DNA from: Microbacteriaceae bacterium
Lineage (GTDB): Bacteria; Actinomycetota; Actinomycetes; Actinomycetales; Microbacteriaceae
Reading direction: 5' to 3'
NCBI GenBank assembly: GCA_024645175.1
Contig: JAHEGB010000004.1
Span: 1 to 64,000 of the forward strand
DNA length: 64,000 nucleotides
Made by a program: the position numbers and the translations under genes. Positions within the stretch are counted from its first letter, which is position 1. Every line of letters begins with the position of its first letter. The notes under the pieces are model-generated. The model was not told the origin of the DNA and did no database searches. It saw only the letters and a list, made by a program, of their open reading frames with translations. Below are positions 20,037 through 30,179 of this stretch, one piece after another.

Positions 20037-21211
20037 TCGAAAACCCAGGTCGTGCCTTCGCCAGGCGCGCTCTGCAGACTGGCCTTTACAAACAAGGTCT
20101 CTAAGCGCTTGAAGATAGACAGGCGAACCCCCATGCGACTGTTTGGAACAGCGGAGACCCTGAAACCAGGGCCATTGTCGAGAATGACAAATTTGAGTGA
20201 CCGAGCGGTTGAGCTCAAAATGATTTCTCGTTTGGTTGCGCCCGGCGCGTGTTCTAGCGAGTTGCCAAGCGCTTGAAATGTGGCTTCGGCCAAGCCAATT
20301 GCGACCTCAAGCGGAATCTGCAGTTCGCCAACCGACTTGATCTTGATTTGCACCATGCCGCCCCTGCGCTCAATCGAAGTCTTGAGGCTCTCAAAATATG
20401 AACCGGCCGGAATGGTGTCGCGGGCCATTGGGTCGCGCGCAGCTTCGCGCACCAAACGACCGATTGCGTCGTTAGCAGTCTCGGCAGCATGTTTTCTTTG
20501 CGCCTCGGTTGTTGCCTCGGCTGCGCGATCGAGAGTTGCTACAACTGTGTCGTGCACTATCGAATCTATTTTGGTTCGCTCGCTTTGAATGGTGTCAAGA
20601 AATGCGCGCTCGAACCTTGCTTGATAAAGCGCGTGAAATTCTTCGTCGACTTCGCTTGCTCTTTGACGCAAAAACATCACGAGAACTGCAAGAGCTCCTG
20701 CGAAGAAGAACGCGTAAAGCGTGTCTTCGAGAGCAAGCGCGAAGGGTTCGCCACCGCCCGCCTCAGAGGTGCGAACAAAAAGCCAGACGGTAGGCAACAG
20801 CAGCAAGAAAACAAAACTCAGGCTTCGCCTAAATGCACCCGCCGCCGCCAAACTTGCGAAGCCAACAGACCACCAAATCCATGGTTTGAAATTTTCTGGC
20901 AGTGCAGCAGCGTCAGGCACTTGAAGTGGCCAGGTGATCATCGCTGTCAGAGTGATTAGACAAATGGCGCGATACCAAATCTTCATGTGCCCCAAGATAA
21001 ATGCGCCAAGCAGCGAACCACCCTGAGCGAACATGAGAGCCAAGAAGAAAGTCCAGAACCAAATGCCATCGAGCAGGTGCGCCTGACTAAGTGCATTGCG
21101 CAAAAGGTCGATTGACAGCAGAGCTGCAGCAACCGAGTAAACCTTGGCGAGCAATACTTCGATGCGCTCAGAAGCGATCGGGCTCGGCGTTGAACTCAGT
21201 TGCATAGACAT
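20021..21211 (-). CDS. multi-TM sensor histidine kinase-like protein (HisKA_3/HATPase-like)
   Basis: SERTKIDSIVHDTVVATL (H-box-like), NSLEHAPGA (N-box), DNGPGF (G1), GEGTTWVFEW (G2-like). Confidence 0.8.
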   Translation of the reverse strand: MSMQLSSTPSPIASERIEVLLAKVYSVAAALLSIDLLRNALSQAHLLDGIWFWTFFLALMFAQGGSLLGAFILGHMKIWYRAICLITLTAMITWPLQVPDAAALPENFKPWIWWSVGFASLAAAGAFRRSLSFVFLLLLPTVWLFVRTSEAGGGEPFALALEDTLYAFFFAGALAVLVMFLRQRASEVDEEFHALYQARFERAFLDTIQSERTKIDSIVHDTVVATLDRAAEATTEAQRKHAAETANDAIGRLVREAARDPMARDTIPAGSYFESLKTSIERRGGMVQIKIKSVGELQIPLEVAIGLAEATFQALGNSLEHAPGATKREIILSSTARSLKFVILDNGPGFRVSAVPNSRMGVRLSIFKRLETLFVKASLQSAPGEGTTWVFEWGQQ

Positions 21212-21261
21212 TGCTTAGAACTCTAAATGATGCCAAAGACACCCGTTGTGGCTAGTGCTGG

Positions 21262-22518
21262 CTATGCCTTTCGCACTAGCGAAACGATGGTTTCTAGGTG
21301 GTGCGTGTGCGGAAACAGGTCGAATGCCCGCATTGCCGCAATCTCGTAACCGCCAGCCAGCAGAGCCTTTAGGTCACGAGCCAGGGCGACCGGGTCACAG
21401 GCCACATAGACGATGTGCTGAGGGGCGAGGTCAACCAGAAGGCCGGTGACCTTTGCTCCGGCACCAGCACGCGGTGGATCTAGCACCACGGTGGCATCCT
21501 TGAATGAAGCACCCTGCTGAGCCGCGCGCTGCTGGTCTTGCAAGAATCGGTCGACCTGAGCGCAAACAGCTTTTGCCTTCGACATGTCTGCGATGTTCAG
21601 AGTTGCGTCATCGGTGGCGCGCTTGAATGCCTCAACGGTAGTCACGCGAGTTTCGTTGCCGAAGCGAGTTGCAAGAGCGCTCGCAAACAAACCAACGCCG
21701 CCATAGAGGTCGAGGTTGTTTGCGTTCTTGATGAAGCCAGCTTCGTCAATCATGTCGAGCACGGTTTTGGCAAGCAGGTCGGCAGCCTTGCGGTGAACCT
21801 GCCAAAAGCCGCCACCAGAAATTCTGAATGTGCGACCGGCGGCGCGCTCAACCAAACGCTCGTCGCCCTTGAGTTTGTCGTCGACCTTCCACTGAAGCTG
21901 ACCGGTGTTCGAAGCCGAGATGTCGATCTTCTTTACGCCAGACCAGTTCTTCGAGTGAATGCCAGCCTCGCGAATTTCTTCAACCGCAAGCGGCAAATCG
22001 CGAACAAGCACAACGTCGTGACTGCGCTCCATGTATGGCCCCGCATCGCCGAATTCGTTAACGTGCAACTGCACGCGAGTGCGATAGCCGAGACCGTTGT
22101 TTTCGTCATCGCCTTCGACAGCTTCGACCTCGACGCGACGGTCGATGCCGGCCATGCGCTGAAGTGCCTCTTCGAGAACGTCAGCCTTTAGTTCGCGCTG
22201 ACGTGAAAGTTTGATGTGGCCGAACTCTGCACCACCGGCACCGCCAACGCCGGCTTGATCCCATACGTGTTCAACACGGTCAGGCGATGCAACCAAAATC
22301 TCTTGCGGTTCGGCTCGGCAGAATGCGCCGCCTCGGTCTTCATAGACCATGGCAAGAACCTTTTCACCTGGCAATACGTGCGATACGAAGACCACTCGCC
22401 CATCGTGTCGGGCGACGAAGATTCCGCCGTGTGCAACTTTTTCGATGTCGAGTTCGAGCACTCGACCTAGCCAATTGGTGTCTTTATTCACTAGACAAGT
22501 GTGCCAGAGTATTTTCAT
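21262..22518 (-). CDS. TRAM-domain class I SAM-dependent RNA m5U methyltransferase (TrmA/RlmCD family)
   Basis: N-terminal TRAM; LDLYGGVGLFASALA; VVLDPPRAGAG; VYVACDPVALARDL. GTG near 22491 (VNKDTNWLGRVLELDIEK) is an alternative start. Confidence 0.9.
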   Translation of the reverse strand: MKILWHTCLVNKDTNWLGRVLELDIEKVAHGGIFVARHDGRVVFVSHVLPGEKVLAMVYEDRGGAFCRAEPQEILVASPDRVEHVWDQAGVGGAGGAEFGHIKLSRQRELKADVLEEALQRMAGIDRRVEVEAVEGDDENNGLGYRTRVQLHVNEFGDAGPYMERSHDVVLVRDLPLAVEEIREAGIHSKNWSGVKKIDISASNTGQLQWKVDDKLKGDERLVERAAGRTFRISGGGFWQVHRKAADLLAKTVLDMIDEAGFIKNANNLDLYGGVGLFASALATRFGNETRVTTVEAFKRATDDATLNIADMSKAKAVCAQVDRFLQDQQRAAQQGASFKDATVVLDPPRAGAGAKVTGLLVDLAPQHIVYVACDPVALARDLKALLAGGYEIAAMRAFDLFPHTHHLETIVSLVRKA

Positions 22519-23155
22519 GACTCAATTGGTTCTGGCAAGCACATCGCCCGCGCGACTCACGCTGCTGCGCAATGCCGGAATCGAACCAATCACGATTTCT
22601 CCTGGCGTCGATGAAGACGCCGTTGCGGCCCGAGCCGAGTCAATGGGTTTGATCTCGAACACCTCAGACATGGTGCACGTGCTCGCTAAGGCAAAGGCCG
22701 AGGCGGTTTTGAACCACACGGATGCCTTCGGCAAACTCATCATCGGCTGCGACTCGTCGCTCGAGTTCGACGGTCAGTCGCTCGGCAAACCGCACGACCC
22801 CGAAGTAGCCCGCGAGCGCTGGAGGCAGATGCGCGGCCGAGCCGGCGTTCTGCACTCGGGCCACTGGCTAATTGACAACCGCAACCCGCAGCCAGGCGTT
22901 TTGCCGCCGGCAACTGGCCGCACCGCCCACACGATCGTGCACTTCGCCGACTTGAGCGACGCCGAGATCGACGCTTATGTGGCGACTCGCGAGCCGCTCA
23001 AGGTGGCCGGCGCGTTCACGATCGACAGTCTCGGCGGGGCGTTTATCCGTGCAATCGAGGGTGACCCGCACTGCGTCATCGGGCTCAGCCTGCCGACGCT
23101 GCGAGATCTGACACTTCAACTCGGCGTCGAATACACGAGTCTCTGGAACCGCTAA
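22517..23155 (+). CDS. maf: Maf-like nucleotide pyrophosphatase
   Basis: MTQLVLASTSPARLTLLRNAGIEP...VIGCDSSLEFDG; start refined from the longer ORF. Confidence 0.92.
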   Translation: MTQLVLASTSPARLTLLRNAGIEPITISPGVDEDAVAARAESMGLISNTSDMVHVLAKAKAEAVLNHTDAFGKLIIGCDSSLEFDGQSLGKPHDPEVARERWRQMRGRAGVLHSGHWLIDNRNPQPGVLPPATGRTAHTIVHFADLSDAEIDAYVATREPLKVAGAFTIDSLGGAFIRAIEGDPHCVIGLSLPTLRDLTLQLGVEYTSLWNR

Positions 23156-23285
23156 TCGCCCGCTGACCGCAACTCAGCCACGCGTTCGCAGGCCGACCCG
23201 CTTTGGTGGTTTTCTAGACGAATTTGCCGTTTTGTTGTGAAAAACCGCCAATAAAAGGCCCTTTTTAGTCAATAGGCTTGGGGCT

Positions 23286-25076
23286 ATGACTGTTTCAGCC
23301 AAGAAAATCACCAAAGTTCTAATCGCCAACCGCGGCGAGATTGCCGTTCGCATCGCTCGCGCGGCTAAAGATGCTGGCATTGCTTCGGTTGCTGTTTATG
23401 CAGATCAAGACCGCGATGCGATGCACGTGAAGCTTGCCGACGAGGCCTATGCGCTGCACGGCACAACCGGCCCAGAGACCTATTTGGTTATCGAGAAGAT
23501 TCTCGACGTTGCTCGCAAGTCAGGCGCAAACGCGGTTCACCCTGGTTATGGCTTCTTGGCAGAAAACGCAGATTTCGCCCGCGCCGTTATCGACGCCGGA
23601 ATGATTTGGATCGGCCCATCGCCAAAGGCCATCGAACAGCTTGGCGACAAAGTTTCAGCACGCCACGTTGCCGAAAAGGTTGGCGCACCGCTTGCTCCCG
23701 GAACCATCAATCCGGTTTCTGGTGCAGAAGAAGTTCTTGAGTTTGTTGCAAAACACGGATTGCCAGTTGCCATAAAGGCAGCGTTCGGTGGCGGTGGCCG
23801 CGGAATCAAGGTTGCTTATAAGCAAGAAGAAGTAGCAGAGCTTTTTGAATCTGCAACCCGCGAGGCAATTGCGGCTTTCGGTCGTGGCGAATGTTTCGTC
23901 GAAAAATATCTTGAGAAGCCACGTCACGTTGAGACCCAGTGTCTTGCAGACGCACACGGAAACGTCGTTGTCGTTTCGACTCGCGACTGCTCACTGCAAC
24001 GTCGTCACCAGAAGTTGGTCGAAGAGGCTCCTGCCCCGTTCTTGACCGAAGACCAAATCAAGCGTCTCTATGAATCGTCAAAAGCGATCTTGAAAGAGGT
24101 TGGCTACCAGGGTGCAGGCACCTGTGAATTCTTGGTTGCTCAAGATGGCACCATCTCGTTCTTAGAGGTAAACACCCGTCTTCAGGTTGAGCACCCGGTT
24201 TCAGAAGAGGTAACCGGTCTCGACCTAGTGCGCGAGCAATTCAGACTCGCTGAGGGTGGCGTGCTCGATTACGCAGACCCAGAGATCAAGGGCCACAGCT
24301 TCGAGTTCAGAATCAACGGCGAAGACGCAGGTCGCAACTTTATGCCGGCACCTGGCCCGGTCAAGCTATTCAAGGCTCCTAGTGGCCCTGGCGTGCGCGT
24401 TGACACCGGTGTTGAGTCTGGCGACGTAATCAGCGGCTCATTCGACTCGATGGTGGCAAAGCTCATCGTGACAGGCGCTACCCGCGAAGAAGCACTTGCC
24501 CGCTCACGTCGCGCGCTCGACGAAATGCAGGTCGAAGGCCTGCCTACCGTTTTGCCTTTTCACCGCAAGATTGTGAACGACCCGGCTTTCATCGGCGATC
24601 TCGCAAGCAATAAGTTCGGCATCTACACCCGCTGGATCGAAACCGAATGGAACAACGACATCGCAGCGTGGAACGGAATTCACGAGGATGGCGCACCAGC
24701 TGCCGAACGCAACAACGTGGTCGTTGAAGTTGACGGCAAGCGCATCGAAGTTTCGCTGCCACAGCGTTTGCTCGCTGCCGGTGGTTCGGGTCACGCGACC
24801 GCAACCGCTGGTGCGGCACCAAAGCGCAAAGCACACGGATCAGCAAGCGGTGGTGCAGCAAGCGGCAACGCAGTGAAGGCACCGATGCAGTCGACCGTTG
24901 TGAAGATTGCGGTTGCAGTTGGCGACCCTGTTGCCGAAGGCGATTTGGTTGTTGTGCTCGAGGCCATGAAGATGGAGCAGCCGATGAGCGCTCACAAGGC
25001 TGGAGTCGTGAAGTCGATCTCTGCCGAAGTTGGAGTTACCGTTCCGGCAGGAACAGTTCTTCTAGAACTCGAGTAG
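23286..25076 (+). CDS. acyl-CoA carboxylase alpha subunit (biotin carboxylase + BCCP)
   Basis: [46 protein letters not shown]-terminal biotinyl motif [12 protein letters not shown]. Confidence 0.96.
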   Translation: MTVSAKKITKVLIANRGEIAVRIARAAKDAGIASVAVYADQDRDAMHVKLADEAYALHGTTGPETYLVIEKILDVARKSGANAVHPGYGFLAENADFARAVIDAGMIWIGPSPKAIEQLGDKVSARHVAEKVGAPLAPGTINPVSGAEEVLEFVAKHGLPVAIKAAFGGGGRGIKVAYKQEEVAELFESATREAIAAFGRGECFVEKYLEKPRHVETQCLADAHGNVVVVSTRDCSLQRRHQKLVEEAPAPFLTEDQIKRLYESSKAILKEVGYQGAGTCEFLVAQDGTISFLEVNTRLQVEHPVSEEVTGLDLVREQFRLAEGGVLDYADPEIKGHSFEFRINGEDAGRNFMPAPGPVKLFKAPSGPGVRVDTGVESGDVISGSFDSMVAKLIVTGATREEALARSRRALDEMQVEGLPTVLPFHRKIVNDPAFIGDLASNKFGIYTRWIETEWNNDIAAWNGIHEDGAPAAERNNVVVEVDGKRIEVSLPQRLLAAGGSGHATATAGAAPKRKAHGSASGGAASGNAVKAPMQSTVVKIAVAVGDPVAEGDLVVVLEAMKMEQPMSAHKAGVVKSISAEVGVTVPAGTVLLELE

Positions 25077-26492
25077 TTAATTCTGAGGAACGTGCAGCGC
25101 GCGAGCCGCATCCGTGATTGAACCGGTCAACGACGGATACACCGTGTAGGTCTTTGCAACCTCGTCGACAGTCAAACGGTTTTCGATTGCAAGTGCGATC
25201 GGATAAATCAATTCGCTTGCCTTCGGGCCAACTACGACTCCGCCGATGACGGTTCCGCCGGTTGAACAAATTAGTTTGATGAAACCATCTTCGATTCCCT
25301 GCATCTTGGCGCGTGGGTTTTCGTCGAATGAAATCTTGTGCACGAATCCGGTGACTTTGCCCTCTGCGATTGCAGACTCTGACCAGCCGACCGAGGCAAT
25401 CTCTGGCGAGGTGAACACGTTAGATGCCACGTTTCGCGGGTGTGTTGGGGCAGCAATGTCGCCAAGCGAGTGAAACACAGCGGTGCGGCCCTGCATTGCA
25501 GAAACCGAGGCCAGCGGCAGCGCGGTCGAGCAGTCGCCCACCGCATAGACGTTTGCGCGCGATGTGCGGGCAACTTTGTTTGCAACGATGTGGCCGGTTT
25601 CGGTGACGGCAATCTGAGCACCCTCGAGTCCAAGATCTGAGGTGTTAGGAATTCCACCGACAGCCATCAGACAGTGCGAGCCAGAAATTACGCGACCATC
25701 TGCAAGAGTCACCTCAACGTGATCGCCCTTGTTCACGACCGCTTCTGCGCGTGACTTTGAATAGATGTTCATGCCGCGACGAGTGAATACATCTTCGATT
25801 AGCGCGGCGGCATCTTGGTCTTCACCTGGCAACACCATGTCGCGCGATGAGATCAAACTGACTTCGCAACCGAGGCCCCTGAAGGCCGAAGCGAACTCGG
25901 CACCGGTAACACCAGAGCCAACAACGATCATGTGCTGCGGTAGTTCGCTCAGGTTATAGAGCTGCTTCCAGGTGAGAATGCGGTCACCATCTGGCTTTGC
26001 GCTTGGCAATTCTCGCGGGGTCGCGCCCACGGCAATGATGATGGTCTTTGCTTCGAGTCGCTCTTCTTTGCCGTTGCGGTCGGTTGCCACAACGTAGTGA
26101 TTAGTGTCTAGACGACCGGTGCCACGGATGATTCTCACGCCGGCATCGTTAAGGTTTTGCAACATGTCATCTGACTGTGCGTCTGCGATTTCGCGAAGTC
26201 GACGGTTGACTGTCGAAAGGTCGATCTCAACCTTTGGCGAAATCTCTTTGCCGTCTTGAGAGAAACGGATGCCAAGTTCTGCGGCGTGGGCGACAGACTG
26301 AGCGGCGTCTGCCGTTGCGATAAGAGTCTTCGAAGGAACCACGTCGGTGAGCACCGCGTTGCCACCGATGCCGTCGCGTTCGATCAGGGTCACCTGAGCT
26401 CCGAGCTGGGTGCCCGCTAGGGCCGCCTCATAGCCGCCAGGGCCGCCGCCGATAATTACGATGTGGTGTGGTTTTGGGGTTGTTTCGCTCAC
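25077..26492 (-). CDS. NAD(P)H-quinone/lipoamide dehydrogenase-like flavoprotein (pyridine nucleotide-disulfide oxidoreductase)
   Basis: VIIGGGPGGYEAALAGTQLGAQVTLIE; ASVGWSESA; lacks the CXXXXC redox pair of Lpd (reads GIGGNAVLTDVVPSK). GTG start at 26492 inferred. Confidence 0.9.
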   Translation of the reverse strand: MSETTPKPHHIVIIGGGPGGYEAALAGTQLGAQVTLIERDGIGGNAVLTDVVPSKTLIATADAAQSVAHAAELGIRFSQDGKEISPKVEIDLSTVNRRLREIADAQSDDMLQNLNDAGVRIIRGTGRLDTNHYVVATDRNGKEERLEAKTIIIAVGATPRELPSAKPDGDRILTWKQLYNLSELPQHMIVVGSGVTGAEFASAFRGLGCEVSLISSRDMVLPGEDQDAAALIEDVFTRRGMNIYSKSRAEAVVNKGDHVEVTLADGRVISGSHCLMAVGGIPNTSDLGLEGAQIAVTETGHIVANKVARTSRANVYAVGDCSTALPLASVSAMQGRTAVFHSLGDIAAPTHPRNVASNVFTSPEIASVGWSESAIAEGKVTGFVHKISFDENPRAKMQGIEDGFIKLICSTGGTVIGGVVVGPKASELIYPIALAIENRLTVDEVAKTYTVYPSLTGSITDAARALHVPQN

Positions 26493-26555
26493 CCCCTTAT
26501 TCTGCCAGCCGCGGCCGCCGCCAAGGCACCGCACCTGCTGAATTAGGCTGAGAAC

Positions 26556-27374
26556 ATGAACCCTCTCGAAGACTCAAAGTCGAATCCATTCGAAATCGCG
26601 AAGGCGGCTGCTGCCGTTATCGCTGAAAAGACCGGCGTTGCACACCACGACATCGCGCTAACTCTCGGCAGCGGCTGGGCTAAGGCAGCTGACCTAATCG
26701 GTGAGACCGTTGCAACCATCGACGCAACCGAGGTGCCAGGCTTCTCGGCTCCGGCAGTTGTCGGTCACCTGCCGACGATTCGTTCAATCAAATTGCCGAA
26801 CGGCAAGCACGCTCTCGTGCTCGGCGCTCGCACCCACTACTACGAAGGGCACGGCGTTCGCCGCGTTGTTCACGGAGTTCGCACCGCCGCCGCAACTGGC
26901 GCAAAGATCATGGTGCTAACCAATGGCTGTGGTGGCATCAAAGAGACTTGGGCCGAGGGCACTCCGGTTTTGATTAGCGACCACATCAACCTCACCGCAG
27001 ACAGCCCACTCGAGGGCGCAAACTTCGTTGACCTAACCGACCTTTATTCGAAGCGTCTTCGCGACATCGCGCGCACGGTTGACCCAACTCTTGACGAAGG
27101 CATCTACGCGCAGTTTCGCGGCCCACACTATGAGACCCCTGCTGAAGTGCAAATGGTAAAGCACATGGGTGGTCACCTGGTCGGCATGTCGACTGCGCTC
27201 GAGGCAATCGCCGCACGCGAAGCCGGAATGGAAATTCTCGGTGTCTCACTGATGACCAACCTCGCTGCTGGAATTCAGAAGCACCCGCTTTCACACGCAG
27301 AAGTTTTGGCAGCCGGCAAGGCAGCTGAGGCACGCATCAGTGCGTTGCTCGCCGAAATCATCGTCAAGTTCTAA
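26556..27374 (+). CDS. punA: purine-nucleoside phosphorylase
   Basis: LTLGSGWAKAADLIG; ARTHYYEGHG; LTNGCGGI; FRGPHYETPAEVQM. Confidence 0.95.
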   Translation: MNPLEDSKSNPFEIAKAAAAVIAEKTGVAHHDIALTLGSGWAKAADLIGETVATIDATEVPGFSAPAVVGHLPTIRSIKLPNGKHALVLGARTHYYEGHGVRRVVHGVRTAAATGAKIMVLTNGCGGIKETWAEGTPVLISDHINLTADSPLEGANFVDLTDLYSKRLRDIARTVDPTLDEGIYAQFRGPHYETPAEVQMVKHMGGHLVGMSTALEAIAAREAGMEILGVSLMTNLAAGIQKHPLSHAEVLAAGKAAEARISALLAEIIVKF

Positions 27375-27378
27375 TTTC

Positions 27379-28992
27379 ATGCAAGACCTAATCGCCAAGG
27401 CGCAAGCCTGGGTCGCGCAAGACCCAGACCCAGAAACTCGCGCCGAACTCGAAGCGCTAATCGCCGCAAACGACGAGGCAGCTCTTGCCGACCGCATGAA
27501 CTCTCGCCTGGCCTTTGGCACAGCCGGGCTGCGCGGCGAGCTTGGCGCTGGCCCAAACCGCATGAACCGGGTACTTGTTGGCCAGGCGGCAGCAGGGCTC
27601 GCGGCCTATCTGCGCAAGAACTTCGATAATCCTTCGATTGTCATTGGCTACGACGGCCGCGTGAACAGCGACATCTTTGCCCGCGACACCGCCGAGATCA
27701 TGGCGGCAGCCGGAGTGCAAACTGTGCTGTTCGACCAGATGGTTCCAACTCCGGTTTTGGCCTTCACCGTAAAGCAGCGCGAATTTAGCGCTGGCGTTAT
27801 GGTCACCGCTTCACACAACCCACCACGCGATAACGGATACAAGGTTTATCTCGGTGGCGAAAATGGTGGCAGTCAAATCATCTCGCCAGCAGACAAAGAA
27901 ATCTCTGTTGAGATTCAAAACGTCGCAGCGAATTTCACCTTCGATCAGCTAGCAAAGTCAGACGCCTTCGAAACCTGCGGTCAAGACATGATTGCGCAAT
28001 ATGCATCGGTGACTTCGAGTCTTGTGACCGGCAAAGGTTCGGCGCGCGTGAAAATTGTTTACAGCGCAATGCACGGCGTCGGCTGGAACACCACCAAGCA
28101 ACTGTTCGAGATGGCCGGCCTGCAAGAGCCGATCGTGGTCGAGTCGCAAATCAAACCTGACGGCAGGTTTCCGACGGTTGCGTTTCCGAATCCTGAAGAA
28201 CCAGGCGCCATGGATGAGTCTTATGCGAAAGCGACCGCCGTTGACGCAGACCTAATTTTGGTGAACGACCCAGACGCAGATCGCTTGGCAGTTGCGATTC
28301 CGACTCAGCACGGATGGCACCGACTCACCGGCGACCAGGTCGGCATGTTGCTTGCCGACGATCTCGCATCGCGCCCGGGCGCAAGCGGAACCCTCGCATG
28401 CTCGATTGTTTCGTGCTCGGGTCTTGAGAAAATCGCTCAAGCCCACGGGCTCGGTTTCACCACGACTCTCACCGGCTTCAAGTGGATCAGCAAGGTGCCG
28501 AACCTGTTGTTTGGCTTCGAAGAGGCGCTTGGCTATTGCGTTGACCCGCAGCGCACCCCAGACAAAGACGGCGTTTCGGCTGCCCTCGTGGTTGCTAACT
28601 TGGCTAATCGACTAGCCGACCAGGGCAAGACTATTGCCGACCGTATTGCCGAAATTGGCGAGAAGTATGGTCACTTTGCCACCGGTCAGGTTTCGATTCG
28701 AGTGGCAGACCTGAGCATCATCTCGAACACCGTGGCTCGTTTGCGCCAGAACCCTCCTGCCGAAATTGCTGGCAGCACTGCCGCGTTTACAGACCTAGCC
28801 CTTGGCAGCGAAAAGTTGTTGCCGACCGATGGCCTACGTTTCGATCTCGCAGACGGTTCGCGAGTAATCATTCGCCCGAGTGGAACCGAACCTAAGTTGA
28901 AGTGCTACCTGCAGACAGTTGGCGAAAGCGCGAGCGATGCTGCCGAAAAACTTGCGAAGCTCGAAACTGCTGCTCGCGAAATTATCGCTTAG
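27379..28992 (+). CDS. phospho-sugar mutase (alpha-D-phosphohexomutase superfamily, PGM2/PgcA-like)
   Basis: LAFGTAGLRGELGAGPNRMN; active-site loop VTASHNPPRDNGYKVY; DPDADRLAV; RPSGTEPKLKCYL. Confidence 0.93.
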   Translation: MQDLIAKAQAWVAQDPDPETRAELEALIAANDEAALADRMNSRLAFGTAGLRGELGAGPNRMNRVLVGQAAAGLAAYLRKNFDNPSIVIGYDGRVNSDIFARDTAEIMAAAGVQTVLFDQMVPTPVLAFTVKQREFSAGVMVTASHNPPRDNGYKVYLGGENGGSQIISPADKEISVEIQNVAANFTFDQLAKSDAFETCGQDMIAQYASVTSSLVTGKGSARVKIVYSAMHGVGWNTTKQLFEMAGLQEPIVVESQIKPDGRFPTVAFPNPEEPGAMDESYAKATAVDADLILVNDPDADRLAVAIPTQHGWHRLTGDQVGMLLADDLASRPGASGTLACSIVSCSGLEKIAQAHGLGFTTTLTGFKWISKVPNLLFGFEEALGYCVDPQRTPDKDGVSAALVVANLANRLADQGKTIADRIAEIGEKYGHFATGQVSIRVADLSIISNTVARLRQNPPAEIAGSTAAFTDLALGSEKLLPTDGLRFDLADGSRVIIRPSGTEPKLKCYLQTVGESASDAAEKLAKLETAAREIIA

Positions 28993-29017
28993 CGGCCACT
29001 GGTTTTAGCAAATGGTC

Positions 29018-29062
29018 TAACGACCAGCCTCTTAACGGCCAGTCTCTTAACGACCCAGATTG
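29018..29062 (-). repeat. three degenerate 15-bp tandem copies containing the add stop codon
   Basis: Plus strand TAACGACCAGCCTCT-TAACGGCCAGTCTCT-TAACGACCCAGATTG; minus reading CTGGGTCGTTAA GAGACTGGCCGTTAA GAGGCTGGTCGTTAG. Confidence 0.85.
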
Positions 29063-30171
29063 CGACGCTGCGCCGCAAAACCCTCAGCGATATCTTCGAT
29101 TAGCTCTTCACGAGCATCGACGCTCTGAAAAGTTGCGTCTGCTGCATTGAGCTGAAACTGCTCGAGGTCATCGATGTCATAACCAAAGGTCTCAACCAAA
29201 ATCTGAAGTTCTTTCGAGATGGTGGTGTTTGACATCAGGCGGTTGTCGGTGTTTACGGTGACGGCGAATCCGAGGTCATACAAAACTGCGAATGGGTGGT
29301 CGGCAACGCTGAGCTCGTGATCGTCTTCTTCGGTCAACTTATAGATGTCGTCGAGAACACCGGTCTGCATGTTCGAGCTGATGCTCAACTCGAGCGCTAT
29401 GCCGCGGTCGTGCACCCACTCGGCAACCGGGCCAAGAACAACGAAGTCGCTCTCGCCCTGGCTGCGGCTAAACATTACGTCTTCGATTAGTCGAGCACCG
29501 TGGCCAAGGCGAAGTGCGCGACCGCTGACGATTGCGTCTTTGATGCTGTCGATGCCATCGGCTTCACCGGCGTGAACGGTAACCGGGAACATCTCTGCTG
29601 CGAGATAGTCGAATGCCAACTTGTGGCGGTTAGGCAAGAAGCCAAGTTCAGGGCCAGCAATGTCGAAACCGACAACGCCGTCATTACGGTGACGAACCGC
29701 AAGCTCAGCAATCTCGAGACCGCGGTCGAGGTGGCGCATGGCGGTCACCAACTGGCCGGTGCGAATGTTGTGACCCTTGTCGGCAGCCTCGTCAGCGCCT
29801 TCTTCGAGACCATCCTGCACGGCTGCTACGACCTCATCGAGGGTCAGGCCCTGCTGCAGGTGCTGCTCTGGAGCCCAACGCACCTCGCCATAGATAACGC
29901 CGTCAGCGGCCAAGTCGAGAACGAACTCTTTGGCAACTCGCTGCAATCCGTGCTTGGTTTGCATGACTGCGGTGGTGATGTCGAAGGTCTTTAGATAGTC
30001 GACGAGGTTGCCGCTGTCTGCAGACTGCTGAAACCATCGACCGAGTTCTGCCGCGTCGGTGGTTGGCAGTTCGAGGCCGATCTCTTCTGCCAACTCGATG
30101 ATGGTCTCTGGGCGAAGTCCACCGTCAAGGTGATCGTGCAGCGATATTTTTGGCAGCTTCTTGATATTCAT
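29047..30171 (-). CDS. add: adenosine deaminase
   Basis: MNIKKLPKISLHDHLDGGLRPETI; VTVHAGEADG; RLGHGARL; VTVNTDNRLMSNT. Confidence 0.95.
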   Translation of the reverse strand: MNIKKLPKISLHDHLDGGLRPETIIELAEEIGLELPTTDAAELGRWFQQSADSGNLVDYLKTFDITTAVMQTKHGLQRVAKEFVLDLAADGVIYGEVRWAPEQHLQQGLTLDEVVAAVQDGLEEGADEAADKGHNIRTGQLVTAMRHLDRGLEIAELAVRHRNDGVVGFDIAGPELGFLPNRHKLAFDYLAAEMFPVTVHAGEADGIDSIKDAIVSGRALRLGHGARLIEDVMFSRSQGESDFVVLGPVAEWVHDRGIALELSISSNMQTGVLDDIYKLTEEDDHELSVADHPFAVLYDLGFAVTVNTDNRLMSNTTISKELQILVETFGYDIDDLEQFQLNAADATFQSVDAREELIEDIAEGFAAQRRNLGR

Positions 30172-30179
30172 TTCAAACC

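Noticed and set aside
21538-22191. 217-aa plus-strand ORF antisense to the TRAM methyltransferase
   Set aside because: Antisense shadow ORF with no domain signal or RBS.
29018-29062. programmed stop-codon readthrough in add
   Set aside because: Tandem stops with only 4-aa extensions are more consistent with slippage duplication or fail-safe termination; kept only as a repeat observation.
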